The position numbers and the translations under genes are program-made. From Companilactobacillus baiquanensis (GTDB lineage Bacteria > Bacillota > Bacilli > Lactobacillales > Lactobacillaceae), in contig NZ_RHOQ01000009.1 of assembly GCF_003946605.1 (NCBI RefSeq), positions 1 to 64,000 of the forward strand: a stretch of DNA of 64,000 bases. The letters run 5' to 3'. Positions 1 to 8,202 of the stretch are shown in pieces. How positions within the stretch are numbered: the first letter of the stretch is position 1; every line of letters starts with the position of its first letter. A model generated the notes under the pieces. It was given only the letters and a program-made list of their open reading frames with translations. It had not been told where the DNA came from and searched no databases.

Positions 1-88
1 GGCAATCGCTGTATCTAAGCAAATTGTGGTCGTTACACTATTAAGTGCAATTCTCACAAGCTTCTGACTTTAGTCAGGAGCGGTTGAC
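1..88 (+). mobile_element. right end of an IS200/IS605-type element (omega-RNA tail)
   Basis: Positions 61-80 form an 8-bp hairpin with a TTTA loop (CTTCTGAC/GTCAGGAG, one wobble), followed directly by CGGTTGAC ending at 88. A short hairpin with a CTTTAG core followed by GGTTGAC or GGTTCAA is the usual right end of IS200/IS605 and TnpB-only elements, where it forms the 3' scaffold of the omega-RNA. The element body would lie left of the window. A short reading frame ending at TAA 16-18 could be the tnpB C-terminus, but too little is visible to confirm this. Confidence 0.55.
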
Positions 89-185
89 ATTTGACAATAC
101 AACAATTACAAGTTAAATTGTATCTATACGAACGAATTAAAAAATAAATATAATTATTGTTCGTCATTATGGAGTGATTAAGCAA

Positions 186-1163
186 ATGCAAGTATTTGAT
201 TATGAGGATATTCAATTAGTTCCGAATAAATGTATTATTGATAGTAGATCTGAATGCGACACAAGTATTAAATTTGGACCAAAGACATTTAAAATTCCAG
301 TCGTTCCAGCTAATATGCAGACTGTAATTGATGAAAATCTTGCAGAAATGTTTGCAAGCAATGATTATTTTTACGTAATGCATCGTTTTGAACCCGAAAA
401 ACGTATTGATTTTATGAAAGATATGGAAGAAAAAAATCTTTATACTTCTATTAGTGTTGGAATCAAACAAGAGGAATTTGATTTTATAGATTCATTAGTA
501 GAACAAAAAATGATTCCTGATTATATTACGATCGATATTGCCCACGGTCATAGTGATCGTGTTATCAATATGATCAAATACATCAAAGAAAAGTTACCAG
601 AATCATTTTTAATTGCCGGAAACGTCGGTACACCTGAAGCTGTTAGAGAACTTGAACATGCCGGTGCAGATGCTACTAAAGTTGGGATCGGTCCTGGAAA
701 AGCTTGTATTACTAAGTTAAAAACAGGATTTGGTACTGGCGGTTGGCAATTAGCTGCCATTAGACTTTGTGCAAAAGCTGCAACTAAGCCGATCATCGCT
801 GATGGTGGTATTAGAACCGATGGAGATATTACCAAATCGATCCGTTTTGGTGCTGATATGGTTATGATCGGTTCTATGCTTGCCGGTCATCAAGAATCCC
901 CTGGTTCAGTTTATGTTGAAAACGGTAAAACATATAAAGAATATTTTGGTTCAGCCTCAGAATATCAAAAAGGCGAATATCGAAATGTTGAAGGAAAAAG
1001 AATGTTGCTTCCTGAAAAAGGACCAATTATGGATACTCTAAAAGAAATGCAGCAAGATCTTCAATCATCTATTTCCTATGCCGGTGGCAAAGATCTAATG
1101 TCCCTACGTAAAGTAGACTACGTTATTGTTAAGAATTCTATCTACAATGGCGACTTACATTAA
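186..1163 (+). CDS. guaC: GMP reductase
   Basis: Converts GMP to IMP with NADPH in purine salvage. The 325-aa (beta/alpha)8 barrel belongs to the IMPDH/GMPR family and has the length of the Firmicute short-form GuaC. The active-site loop [11 protein letters not shown] carries the catalytic Cys at about residue 174, followed by the GFGTGGWQ segment and the [12 protein letters not shown] phosphate-binding region; no CBS domains are present. An in-frame GTG lies at 174, but GGAGTGA (171-177) is a good ribosome binding site for ATG 186 and the protein then starts MQVFDYED as expected for the family. It stands alone, just downstream of an IS-type right end and convergent with the glycosyltransferase operon. 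Confidence 0.95.
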   Translation: MQVFDYEDIQLVPNKCIIDSRSECDTSIKFGPKTFKIPVVPANMQTVIDENLAEMFASNDYFYVMHRFEPEKRIDFMKDMEEKNLYTSISVGIKQEEFDFIDSLVEQKMIPDYITIDIAHGHSDRVINMIKYIKEKLPESFLIAGNVGTPEAVRELEHAGADATKVGIGPGKACITKLKTGFGTGGWQLAAIRLCAKAATKPIIADGGIRTDGDITKSIRFGADMVMIGSMLAGHQESPGSVYVENGKTYKEYFGSASEYQKGEYRNVEGKRMLLPEKGPIMDTLKEMQQDLQSSISYAGGKDLMSLRKVDYVIVKNSIYNGDLH

Positions 1164-1241
1164 AATTACGTATAGCACAGTTGATTATAAATTTTGAATC
1201 TACTTTAAAAATCTGAAACGTTTTAAAAAGAATAAAAAACT

Positions 1242-1424
1242 AGTCGGAGAAGCTGAAAAAGAATTATTGGCAGTGAAAGTGGCGTTAGCGATTTATCGCT
1301 TACACCACCAGGCGTGTTTGAAGACTTGCTGAACTTGCAAGGCTTCAAACCGAGGCTAGAGACTGCTTCTCAGGCTCTGGCCGGTCTGCACCGCCAATGA
1401 TTCTTTTTTCGGCTTCGGAGACGG
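1242..1424. repeat. long intergenic inverted repeat (junction group, copy A)
   Basis: Arms at about 1250-1275 and 1389-1416 pair over roughly 26 bp with one bulge and a few mismatches or wobbles (GAAGCTGAAAAAGAAT against its complement). Inside are a hairpin GTTAGCGAT/ATCGCTTAC (1284-1303) and GTTTGAAG/CTTCAAAC (1316-1323/1343-1350) enclosing CTTGC/GCAAG. No convincing ORF is present. It lies between convergent genes (guaC and the leftward glycosyltransferase operon). The motifs TCGCTTACA, GTTTGAAGAC and AAGGCTTCAAAC recur in the same order at 25.1 kb, so this is a diverged family of structured junction sequences. Confidence 0.6.
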
Positions 1425-1445
1425 CATATTAACTAGGTATTTAAA

Positions 1446-1487
1446 TATAAAAAAGAAGCTGACGACTGGGTGTTCGTCAGCTTCTTT
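1446..1487 (-). terminator. rho-independent terminator of the glycosyltransferase operon
   Basis: A perfect 13-bp stem (AAGAAGCTGACGA at 1453-1465 with its complement at 1474-1486) encloses an 8-nt loop. Read leftward it is followed by a run of six T residues, so it fits the 3' end of the leftward operon; the rightward side has only a short T tract. Confidence 0.85.
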
Positions 1488-1633
1488 AAATGAATGGGAT
1501 AGTTCATATTCAATTTGACAAAAGTTGCTACTCCTATCAAATTTAACATTACTGTAACATATTGACCTAACTTTAAAAAGTATCTTAACCTCACTTTTTA
1601 AAATTTTACTAAGTTAATTTGGAGAACCGGTTT

Positions 1634-1732
1634 TCACCTCCTTTTCTTATTCTTCGGACCAATATCACTCGGTAGCATCAACAGTCCTAAAGATATGAAT
1701 AACGCCGAAACCATTAACAAGATTTTAAGCAT
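1634..1732 (-). CDS. 32-aa single-pass membrane peptide, unknown function
   Basis: This short frame reads MLKILLMVSALFISLGLLML followed by the polar tail PSDIGPKNKKRR. It is one hydrophobic helix with a basic C-terminus, as in small membrane peptides. Its ATG (1732-1730) is preceded by AAGGAATAGAG, an acceptable ribosome binding site, and lies 17 nt after the stop of the GT2 glycosyltransferase, so it would be the last gene of that operon, before the terminator at 1446-1487. I do not recognise the family. It could help the glycosyltransferase or be spurious; its position and spacing are the main support. Confidence 0.45.
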   Translation of the reverse strand: MLKILLMVSALFISLGLLMLPSDIGPKNKKRR

Positions 1733-1749
1733 CTCTATTCCTTATTTCA

Positions 1750-2712
1750 CTAATTTTGAGATCTGGCATGCAAATGGTGGATGCCTTTATTGCGTTCTTG
1801 AAATCCTTTAGTCTCACTAACAATAAATCTGGGACGATTGTTCACTTGATCTAAAACCCGACCTAAATAACTTCCTAAAATTCCGATCGACAATAACAAT
1901 AAACCAAGTGTAAATAATAAGATCGTCACACCAACCGAGGCCAAACTATAACTGCCGCTAGCGAGTAAATATCCTAAACTAAATATTCCACTGACAATCG
2001 GTACGATCGAGAAAATATTTGCTAATTGCAATGGTTTCATCGAAAACGATGTTATTCCGTCAATTGCCAAACTGATCATCTTTGTTAAAGGATATTTCGT
2101 TTCACCGGCAATTCTTTCTTGACGATGATACATAACACTTGTTTGCTTAAATCCGATCCACGTCACTTGTCCTCTAACAAAAGGATCTTGTTCATGTAAT
2201 TTTCTTAATTGATCAACCGCTCTTCGATTCATTAATCTGAAATCACCAGTATCTAGCGGCATATCGATCGTGGAAATTTTCTTAAAAATTCGATAAAAAG
2301 CTGATGCTGTAAACTTTTTAAAGACAGTTTCACCATCTCTTTTTATTCTTTTGCCATATACTATATCGTAGCCTTCGTGCCATTTTTGAATCATTTCTGG
2401 AATGACTTCAGGTGGATCTTGCAAATCTGCATCCATAACTACCACAGCATCCCCAGTGGCATACTGTAAACCAGCCGTTATTGCCAATTGATGTCCAAAA
2501 TTTCTTGAAAATCTAACTAATTTAATATTCTCATTTAACTGCATAGATTTTTCAATAATTTTAGCAGAATTGTCTTTAGAACCATCATCAACAAAAATTA
2601 ATTCATAACGTTCTTTTTGTTGTTCGACGTAATTTAATAAGGTATCAATCGTGGATTGAATTCCTGCCTCTTCATTGAATACAGGCAGAATAATAGAAAT
2701 TAATTGATCCAT
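1750..2712 (-). CDS. GT2 family membrane glycosyltransferase (GtrB/YkcC/DPM1-like)
   Basis: Likely transfers a sugar from a nucleotide donor to undecaprenyl phosphate at the cytoplasmic face of the membrane. The GT-A domain occupies about residues 1-210 with the VDDGSKDNS and VVMDADLQDP (DxD-type) motifs; two C-terminal transmembrane helices lie at about 230-305, as in GtrB and YkcC. ATG 2712 is preferred over ATG 2721 because AGGA lies 9 nt upstream of the former and abuts the latter. The stop of the upstream GT39 protein lies 15 nt away, so the two are co-transcribed. Such pairs usually make a lipid-linked sugar and then use it outside the membrane. The sugar is unknown. Confidence 0.88.
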   Translation of the reverse strand: MDQLISIILPVFNEEAGIQSTIDTLLNYVEQQKERYELIFVDDGSKDNSAKIIEKSMQLNENIKLVRFSRNFGHQLAITAGLQYATGDAVVVMDADLQDPPEVIPEMIQKWHEGYDIVYGKRIKRDGETVFKKFTASAFYRIFKKISTIDMPLDTGDFRLMNRRAVDQLRKLHEQDPFVRGQVTWIGFKQTSVMYHRQERIAGETKYPLTKMISLAIDGITSFSMKPLQLANIFSIVPIVSGIFSLGYLLASGSYSLASVGVTILLFTLGLLLLSIGILGSYLGRVLDQVNNRPRFIVSETKGFQERNKGIHHLHARSQN

Positions 2713-2727
2713 GATCACCATTCCTTT

Positions 2728-4992
2728 CTAATCATAAATGCTCGATAGATCATATAAAGTACCCGATTGTCCGGGTCCGCCACCTTCTGACATTCCGCCA
2801 GGTGCATTTGTACCTGATGGTTTCTTAGAAGGTTTTTTCATTTTCTTAGATCCACTAGGTTTTTTCATGCCTTCTGGAGCATTGCCGCCAGATGGAGGAG
2901 TTCCTTGTTGTCCAGGATTTGCTCCACTTGGTGCGCTCGGTGGATTTGATGAGCTCTTAGTTTTGGTACTTGTTGTTATAGAAGATACTGCTGAGGTTTC
3001 ACTATTTTTTAAGGTAACTTTCTTAGCATTTTTCTTGATCCAGTTAACAATTTCAGAGTTACTGCTGCCGGTCTTTCCAGCGGCGTAGTAATACTTGATT
3101 TTTCCTTCTTTAACTAACTTTTTAAATTGTTTCAAAGTTATAGCCTTATCGGTACCATTAAAGCCACCCATAGCCATAACTGCTTTTCCAGTTTTTATAA
3201 TGTATGGGGCTGCTGTACTTGAATCATCGGTAGCAAATAAATATTCAGCACTACCTTGATGTTTTTCAAGATAACTCAATAAGGTATTATCGACTGAACC
3301 ACTGCCGACACCACCGCTACCCATGCCACCAGAACTTAACAGCGATGGTCCAGCACTTGGGATTCCATCACTAGAACCTGCGATCGTTGGTGTTAATGAC
3401 CACCAAGTTGGAGCAAGCATTACTAAGATCACACTGGCAGTCGTTAAAGGCTTTCCAATCTTTAATTTGCTTGAGATCCACGGAAGGATAAATAGTGGAA
3501 TCGAGATTATAATTCCTAATGCCAATAAAACCCAAGCTAAAACTTTGTAATCATCATAGATATACCAAGACTGCAATGCAGTTGTAGCAAGTATCGAAAT
3601 TGGTAAAAGCATTGATAATCCAGTCTTGTCTTTCCACTGTTTGATCATGGTAAAAATACCGATACCAGCTAAAACTGAAATTGCTGGAGCTAACATGATC
3701 GTGTAATAAGGGTGGAAGAAACTAGCAACCGAGAAAAATCCAAATACTGGAACTAGCCAGCCCGTCCACAGCCAAAGTTCTTTTCTTTGTGGAGTCAATG
3801 AATACCAACGTTTCATTTTTGAACCACGATAATAGAAGTAACTGGAAATCAATCCTAATAATGAAATGATCAATAACCAACTAATTTGAGGTCCCAATTC
3901 TTTTTGGAATAAACGCAATGGACCAGCAGTACCAATATTAAAGGCACCACCACCAGCTCCGCCAGTTCCTGGATTTCCTTTTTTAGAATTTCCGCCCGGT
4001 ACAGCAGGTGCACCGGTTTTTTTACTTCCAGAAGGTGGTGTCGGAGCATTTTCTGAAGACTTAGCTTTTGTGCCACCAGGTGGTGTATTTGACTTACTAC
4101 TCTTTTTAGATGAATTTCCCATTCCGGGAAAGGCGCCTCCGGTACCTGTTGTTTGTCCTAATAATCTTTGTGTCCCGTTATAGCCAAAGGCCAATTCCAA
4201 TGCGGAATTAGTTTCAGAACCACCTTCATAAGGACGATTAGCCGAATTAGTCATATCAACTGATAATGGCCAAATCAAAGTAAAAATTGCTAAAAATACT
4301 GTGGCAATTGATAAATGTATTAATTTCTTTTTCCAGTTAATATTTGTAGCGATCCAGTAATACAAATATAGTGCTGGAAGGATCATAAATGCCTGCAACA
4401 TTTTGACGTTAAATGAAACACCCATCAAAGCAAAACCAATCCACAAATATCTTTGCTGCCCCTTTAAAACAGCCTTTTGAACAAAGTAAACTGATAACAA
4501 TAAGAAGAATACTAAAGTAGCATCCATATTATTAGTTCGAGAATCAGCGACCACGATCGGCGTTAAAGTCATAAATAATGCGGCTAGTCTTGCTGGAATT
4601 TTACCAAATCTTTTATGAACTAGGTTATAGATCAAATATACCGATCCAATACCGAACAAAATTGAAGGTAAAACAACACTCCAACCATGAACACCAAATA
4701 TTTTGGCACTAATGGTCATAAACCATAACGCTACTGGAGGTTTATCGACAGTTATAAATCCAGCCGGATCAAAACTGGCATACCAAAAATTTTTAAAACT
4801 CTTGGTCATACTTACAATGGCAGCAGTATAAAAGTTATTAGCTTCCCCTGCTTCCCAAATGTTCCATGCATATAAAAACGCGGCCAAAATCAAAATAGCA
4901 ATCAACCAATAATCATATTTAATTCCTTTAAATCTGGTTAAAAAATCTGCTCTTTTGTTCCTAGTTGAACGCGTAGAATCTTTTTGTTCCAT
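2728..4992 (-). CDS. GT39/ArnT-like polytopic membrane glycosyltransferase (YkcB-like)
   Basis: A 754-aa protein of the PMT/ArnT superfamily, which transfers sugars from polyprenyl-phosphate donors on the outer face of the membrane. TM1 is at about 28-45; the first outer loop carries the acidic/DKPP region (DKPP at 83-86) typical of YkcB proteins, and about ten further hydrophobic segments follow. Two low-complexity stretches rich in Gly, Ser, Pro and Lys are unusual: about 285-350, before a TM segment, and the last ~95 residues. Both should face the outside and could be glycosylated or associate with the wall. It is the first gene of an operon with the GT2 protein and is divergent from a two-component system. 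Acceptor and sugar cannot be told from sequence. Confidence 0.85.
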   Translation of the reverse strand: MEQKDSTRSTRNKRADFLTRFKGIKYDYWLIAILILAAFLYAWNIWEAGEANNFYTAAIVSMTKSFKNFWYASFDPAGFITVDKPPVALWFMTISAKIFGVHGWSVVLPSILFGIGSVYLIYNLVHKRFGKIPARLAALFMTLTPIVVADSRTNNMDATLVFFLLLSVYFVQKAVLKGQQRYLWIGFALMGVSFNVKMLQAFMILPALYLYYWIATNINWKKKLIHLSIATVFLAIFTLIWPLSVDMTNSANRPYEGGSETNSALELAFGYNGTQRLLGQTTGTGGAFPGMGNSSKKSSKSNTPPGGTKAKSSENAPTPPSGSKKTGAPAVPGGNSKKGNPGTGGAGGGAFNIGTAGPLRLFQKELGPQISWLLIISLLGLISSYFYYRGSKMKRWYSLTPQRKELWLWTGWLVPVFGFFSVASFFHPYYTIMLAPAISVLAGIGIFTMIKQWKDKTGLSMLLPISILATTALQSWYIYDDYKVLAWVLLALGIIISIPLFILPWISSKLKIGKPLTTASVILVMLAPTWWSLTPTIAGSSDGIPSAGPSLLSSGGMGSGGVGSGSVDNTLLSYLEKHQGSAEYLFATDDSSTAAPYIIKTGKAVMAMGGFNGTDKAITLKQFKKLVKEGKIKYYYAAGKTGSSNSEIVNWIKKNAKKVTLKNSETSAVSSITTSTKTKSSSNPPSAPSGANPGQQGTPPSGGNAPEGMKKPSGSKKMKKPSKKPSGTNAPGGMSEGGGPGQSGTLYDLSSIYD

Positions 4993-5150
4993 AATTTATC
5001 AATCTCCAATTCTTAAAAAGTAATATTAATTAAGAAACAAATGATTGAATAAATAAGGAGTGAGACTAGTATTGCTCTTGATTTCATCAACTTATTTTTC
5101 ATTTGTTTAACATCCTTTCTTCATGACGAAATCTAGATTATCCAAACTAA

Positions 5151-5188
5151 CTTAAATTAAGCTTAAATTGAAATTATTGCTTTATAAT
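5151..5188 (+). promoter_or_regulatory. promoter and direct repeats upstream of the two-component operon
   Basis: CTTAAATT occurs at 5151-5158 and again at 5162-5169, an 11-bp direct repeat period that matches one helical turn and is typical of OmpR/PhoB-family binding sites. A good -10 TATAAT lies at 5183-5188 without a good -35, which fits an activated, autoregulated promoter. AAAGGAG at 5202-5208 is the ribosome binding site of the response regulator. The same region could serve the divergent glycosyltransferase operon. Confidence 0.5.
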
Positions 5189-5214
5189 GGAACCATCGAT
5201 TAAAGGAGTTAAGT

Positions 5215-5901
5215 ATGCAAAATAATATAAAAATTCTTGTCGTTGAGGATGACGAGAATTTAGCCAAGAATGTTGCCTCATTTCTTTCTGATTTTGCTCA
5301 AGTGGATATCGAAAATGATGGTCTTAGTGGAAAGTTTGCGGCAATAGAAGATGTACATGATTTAATAATTCTTGATTTAATGTTGCCAGGAATGAATGGT
5401 TACGACATTTTAAAAAACATTCGTGAAGAAAAGATCAATACACCGGTTTTAATTTTAACTGCCAAGACTGAACTGGATGATAAAGTCCACGGCTTTAACT
5501 TAGGTGCTGATGATTATTTAACAAAGCCATTTCATCGAGAGGAATTACAAGCTCGTGTTAAAGCACTTCTTAAACGAAGTGGTATCGCAGCTGATGAATC
5601 AGTTTTAAAGCTGAATAACATTGCAATTAATTTAAATAATCATGAAGTGACAATTAATAGTGAAACTGTTGCCCTAAATGGAAAAGAATATGATTTATTA
5701 GTCTACCTTTTACAAAATAAAAATATTATTCTAACTAAAGATCAAATATTTGAACGTATCTGGGGCTTTGATTCTGACACTTCCATCACCGTGGTTGAGG
5801 TTTATATGAGTAATTTGCGGAAAAAATTACGACCATCAAAAAATGATTATTTGATCAAAACTATCAGAAATGTTGGGTATATTTGCCAAGATGAAAACTA
5901 A
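5215..5901 (+). CDS. OmpR/PhoB-family response regulator
   Basis: A 228-aa DNA-binding response regulator. The receiver domain (about 1-115) has the acidic pair EDD near residue 11, the phosphoacceptor Asp54 in LDLMLPGMNG, Thr82 and Lys104 in DDYLTKPF. A winged-helix Trans_reg_C domain follows (about 125-225), ending in TIRNVGY as is usual. AAAGGAG stands 6 nt before the ATG. The gene overlaps the histidine kinase downstream, so the two form one operon. The divergent YkcBC-like operon is a plausible target, but that is inference from context. The layout resembles CiaR-type systems; I do not assign a name. Confidence 0.93.
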   Translation: MQNNIKILVVEDDENLAKNVASFLSDFAQVDIENDGLSGKFAAIEDVHDLIILDLMLPGMNGYDILKNIREEKINTPVLILTAKTELDDKVHGFNLGADDYLTKPFHREELQARVKALLKRSGIAADESVLKLNNIAINLNNHEVTINSETVALNGKEYDLLVYLLQNKNIILTKDQIFERIWGFDSDTSITVVEVYMSNLRKKLRPSKNDYLIKTIRNVGYICQDEN

Positions 5902-7192
5902 AACTAAGCAAAAAAAAATAACCCGTCGACAACAATCGAGGTTATTCATTTCAATCATGGCAACCTTTGCCATTTTATTTTTAACTTTAGGAATAATTAT
6001 TTTCAATCGTTTTCAAAATTCAACCTATCGAAGTATCGACCAGGATATTAAAAGTCAGGTCAATACCATTCAAAAACAACCTGATATGAAGCCAGATCAA
6101 GGGGATCCACACGGACCTGATGATAATAAAAAACAACCTGAACCACGCGCTCCCTTTCAGACTTCTATTTTAGTATTTGACTCTAAAGGAAATCTTTTAA
6201 ACAAAACTAGTTTAGGTAATCGTTATTCTGTACTCAAAAAAATCAAATTAAACAAGAAAAATCTTAATACTAAGCAGACTTTAACTGTTAAAAAAATGAA
6301 TTTTAGGACTCTTTTAATCAAAGTCTCCAAGAAAAATAATAATCCCATGTATGCAGGAAATTATGTTTTGGTCATGCAAAATATTGATACTCAAATGCAA
6401 TCAATGGAAAACTTTGAAAAGATCTTGATTGCGACCTTCTTCATTTTCTGGGTCATTGCCTTGGTATTATCTTATGTTCTAACTAGAATAACTATGTTTC
6501 CGATCATTAAATCATGGAAACAGCAAAGTGAATTTGTTAACGACGCAGCCCACGAGTTGAGAACTCCTTTAACTATCATTCAAGGAAAATTAGAATATAT
6601 GCTGACTCGGCCTAAAAATACCATTATGGATGAAGCTGAATCGATTTCTGTTTCGCTTGATGAAGTTAACCGTTTAAATTCTCTAACTAATAATCTATTA
6701 ACTTTAGCTCGAGCTGATCAGGCAACGACCAAATTCGACTTTAAATTAACTAAACCAGATTACTTTATCAAAGATCCAATTATGCCCTTCAAAGAAATAA
6801 TCAATTCTCAATCAAAAGTATTTCAAGAAAATATTCGACATACTGTAACCTTGAATGTTGATCGAGATAAGATCAAACAGGTTTTGATTATTCTTTTGGA
6901 CAACGCTACTAAATATACTCCAGAAAACGGAACCATTAGAATTTATGACAATGTTGAAGGTTCTAAATATCAAATTATTATTTCAGATACTGGTATTGGT
7001 GTTAAAGATATTGATAAGAAAAAAATCTTTGGACGCTTTTATCGTGTTGATAAATCAAGAAATCGCAACAGCGGTGGTCATGGATTGGGATTAGCCATCG
7101 CCCAGCAAATTATGAATGAACACCACGGGAAAATTTTTGTTCGTGATAATTTACCACAAGGTAGTGAGTTTGTGATCGAATTTAGAATTTAG
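5870..7192 (+). CDS. HisKA sensor histidine kinase, partner of the response regulator
   Basis: A membrane kinase of about 440 aa: TM1 at about 27-46, an extracytoplasmic sensor region of about 48-180 with a charged, Pro-rich stretch (PDMKPDQGDPHGPDD), and TM2 at about 184-205. The H-box EFVNDAAHELRTP contains the phosphorylated His228; the N-box is LLDNATKYTPENG, and DTGIGVKD and GGHGLGLA are the G boxes. ATG 5870 overlaps the regulator by 32 nt; ATG 5891, eight codons in, is an equally possible start because neither has a clear ribosome binding site and translation is probably coupled. Short sensor with two TMs resembles CiaH-type kinases; the signal is unknown. Confidence 0.92.
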   Translation: MLGIFAKMKTKTKQKKITRRQQSRLFISIMATFAILFLTLGIIIFNRFQNSTYRSIDQDIKSQVNTIQKQPDMKPDQGDPHGPDDNKKQPEPRAPFQTSILVFDSKGNLLNKTSLGNRYSVLKKIKLNKKNLNTKQTLTVKKMNFRTLLIKVSKKNNNPMYAGNYVLVMQNIDTQMQSMENFEKILIATFFIFWVIALVLSYVLTRITMFPIIKSWKQQSEFVNDAAHELRTPLTIIQGKLEYMLTRPKNTIMDEAESISVSLDEVNRLNSLTNNLLTLARADQATTKFDFKLTKPDYFIKDPIMPFKEIINSQSKVFQENIRHTVTLNVDRDKIKQVLIILLDNATKYTPENGTIRIYDNVEGSKYQIIISDTGIGVKDIDKKKIFGRFYRVDKSRNRNSGGHGLGLAIAQQIMNEHHGKIFVRDNLPQGSEFVIEFRI

Positions 7193-7208
7193 ATTGTAGT
7201 GGTGTGCC

Positions 7209-7385
7209 GCCTCTGGACGCAGGAAAACTAGTCCGCTGTGGGGAACGGGCTCGAGCCAGGAACGTCTCGAACCTCGATTTTGAACTTCGAGAAGTACACT
7301 CGAATTTCAAAATTCGTCCCGCGGAGTAAGTGCTAAAGCACTAACTCCGCCTTCACTACGGACTGGTTTTCCTGCATCCAGAGGC
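7209..7385. repeat. long intergenic inverted repeat (junction group, copy B)
   Basis: Outer arms 7209-7235 and 7359-7385 are 27 nt with only two mismatches (GCCTCTGGACGCAGGAAAAC on the left). Nested hairpins lie at 7266-7291 (CTCGAA/TTCGAG), 7301-7316 (CGAATTT/AAATTCG) and 7321-7350 (GCGGAGT.AGTGC with its complement, one mismatch, TAAA loop). The element begins 17 nt after the kinase stop and lies between convergent genes. No ORF is visible in it. It may act as a two-way transcription barrier or a structured RNA. Confidence 0.7.
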
Positions 7386-7447
7386 TAAATTGTGGTTTGT
7401 TTTCTTATAAGTTTAACCTTTAGATATTTATTGAAACGCTCTTCTTT

Positions 7448-7969
7448 TTACATATTCAATTCATATGCAAGACGACGATCGTCTTCTTTTGGTCCTACAT
7501 AAATAATTCCTCGATATTTGAAACCGGCTTTTATGGAGATGTGCTGCATCCCCTTATTCATGGCATGCGTATCGATTCTAAAATTTCTAAACCCTAATTC
7601 ATAACCAATGGTAAATAAATTTGATATCATAAAATCACTTAAATGTTTGCCACGGTACCCATCTGCAATTGATACACGATGTAAGGTTGCATATTTATCA
7701 GTCGTATTATTCCAAGCACCATCTTGAATAATTTCGTAATGTGGATCACTGGTCTGCATCAAAGCGGTATATCCCACGACTATTTCATTAACTACTAATA
7801 CGTATCCGCGACCGACTTTTAAATCTTCTTCTAAAACGGATCTACTAGGTTGGCCGTCTTGCCATTGCGGACTGCCTGTTCCCTTAATTAATTTTTTGGC
7901 ATCATTTATAACTTCGATAATTTTAGGTAAATCATCAGCTAAAGCTTTTCTAACAAATACATTAAACAA
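7448..7969 (-). CDS. GNAT-family N-acetyltransferase
   Basis: A 173-aa acetyl-CoA-dependent acetyltransferase of unknown substrate. The central strand-helix unit LHRVSIADGYRGKHLSDFMI contains the GNAT pyrophosphate-binding loop (R/Q-x-x-G-x-G/A-like, here YRGKHLS), and the C-terminal FRIDTHAMNKGMQH segment with GFKYRG is the usual motif B region. The likely start is TTG 7969: AAGAGGAG sits 8 nt upstream of it, while the in-frame GTG at 7978 overlaps that ribosome binding site. It is a single gene convergent with the histidine kinase across a long inverted repeat. Family assignment is firm, substrate is not. Confidence 0.85.
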   Translation of the reverse strand: MFNVFVRKALADDLPKIIEVINDAKKLIKGTGSPQWQDGQPSRSVLEEDLKVGRGYVLVVNEIVVGYTALMQTSDPHYEIIQDGAWNNTTDKYATLHRVSIADGYRGKHLSDFMISNLFTIGYELGFRNFRIDTHAMNKGMQHISIKAGFKYRGIIYVGPKEDDRRLAYELNM

Positions 7970-8202
7970 AGTGACCACTCCTCTTATTCTAGAAAAAATA
8001 TTATTTATAATGATAGCCCTACTATCCCTTATGTCAAACCAGTAAAGCGTGCATTAAGACACCTTCCACAAAATAAAAAAAATTCATTTTTTAATATTTT
8101 ACCTCTCAAAATTGATAAGCTCGTCTTATAAAAAACGAATACATTTCATAAGTTTTTCGTGATAATATAATAAAATGTCAATCAGAGAGGAAATGTTTTT
8201 AG

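Noticed and set aside
2738..3088. Rightward ORF rich in Pro, Gly and Leu over the 3' end of the GT39 gene
   Set aside because: It is the opposite-strand shadow of the low-complexity C-terminus of the GT39 protein; no ribosome binding site.
5035..5110. AACAAATGA/TCATTTGTT arms as a terminator or operator
   Set aside because: The arms are 10 nt around a loop of about 50 nt with no T-run; too weak to call.
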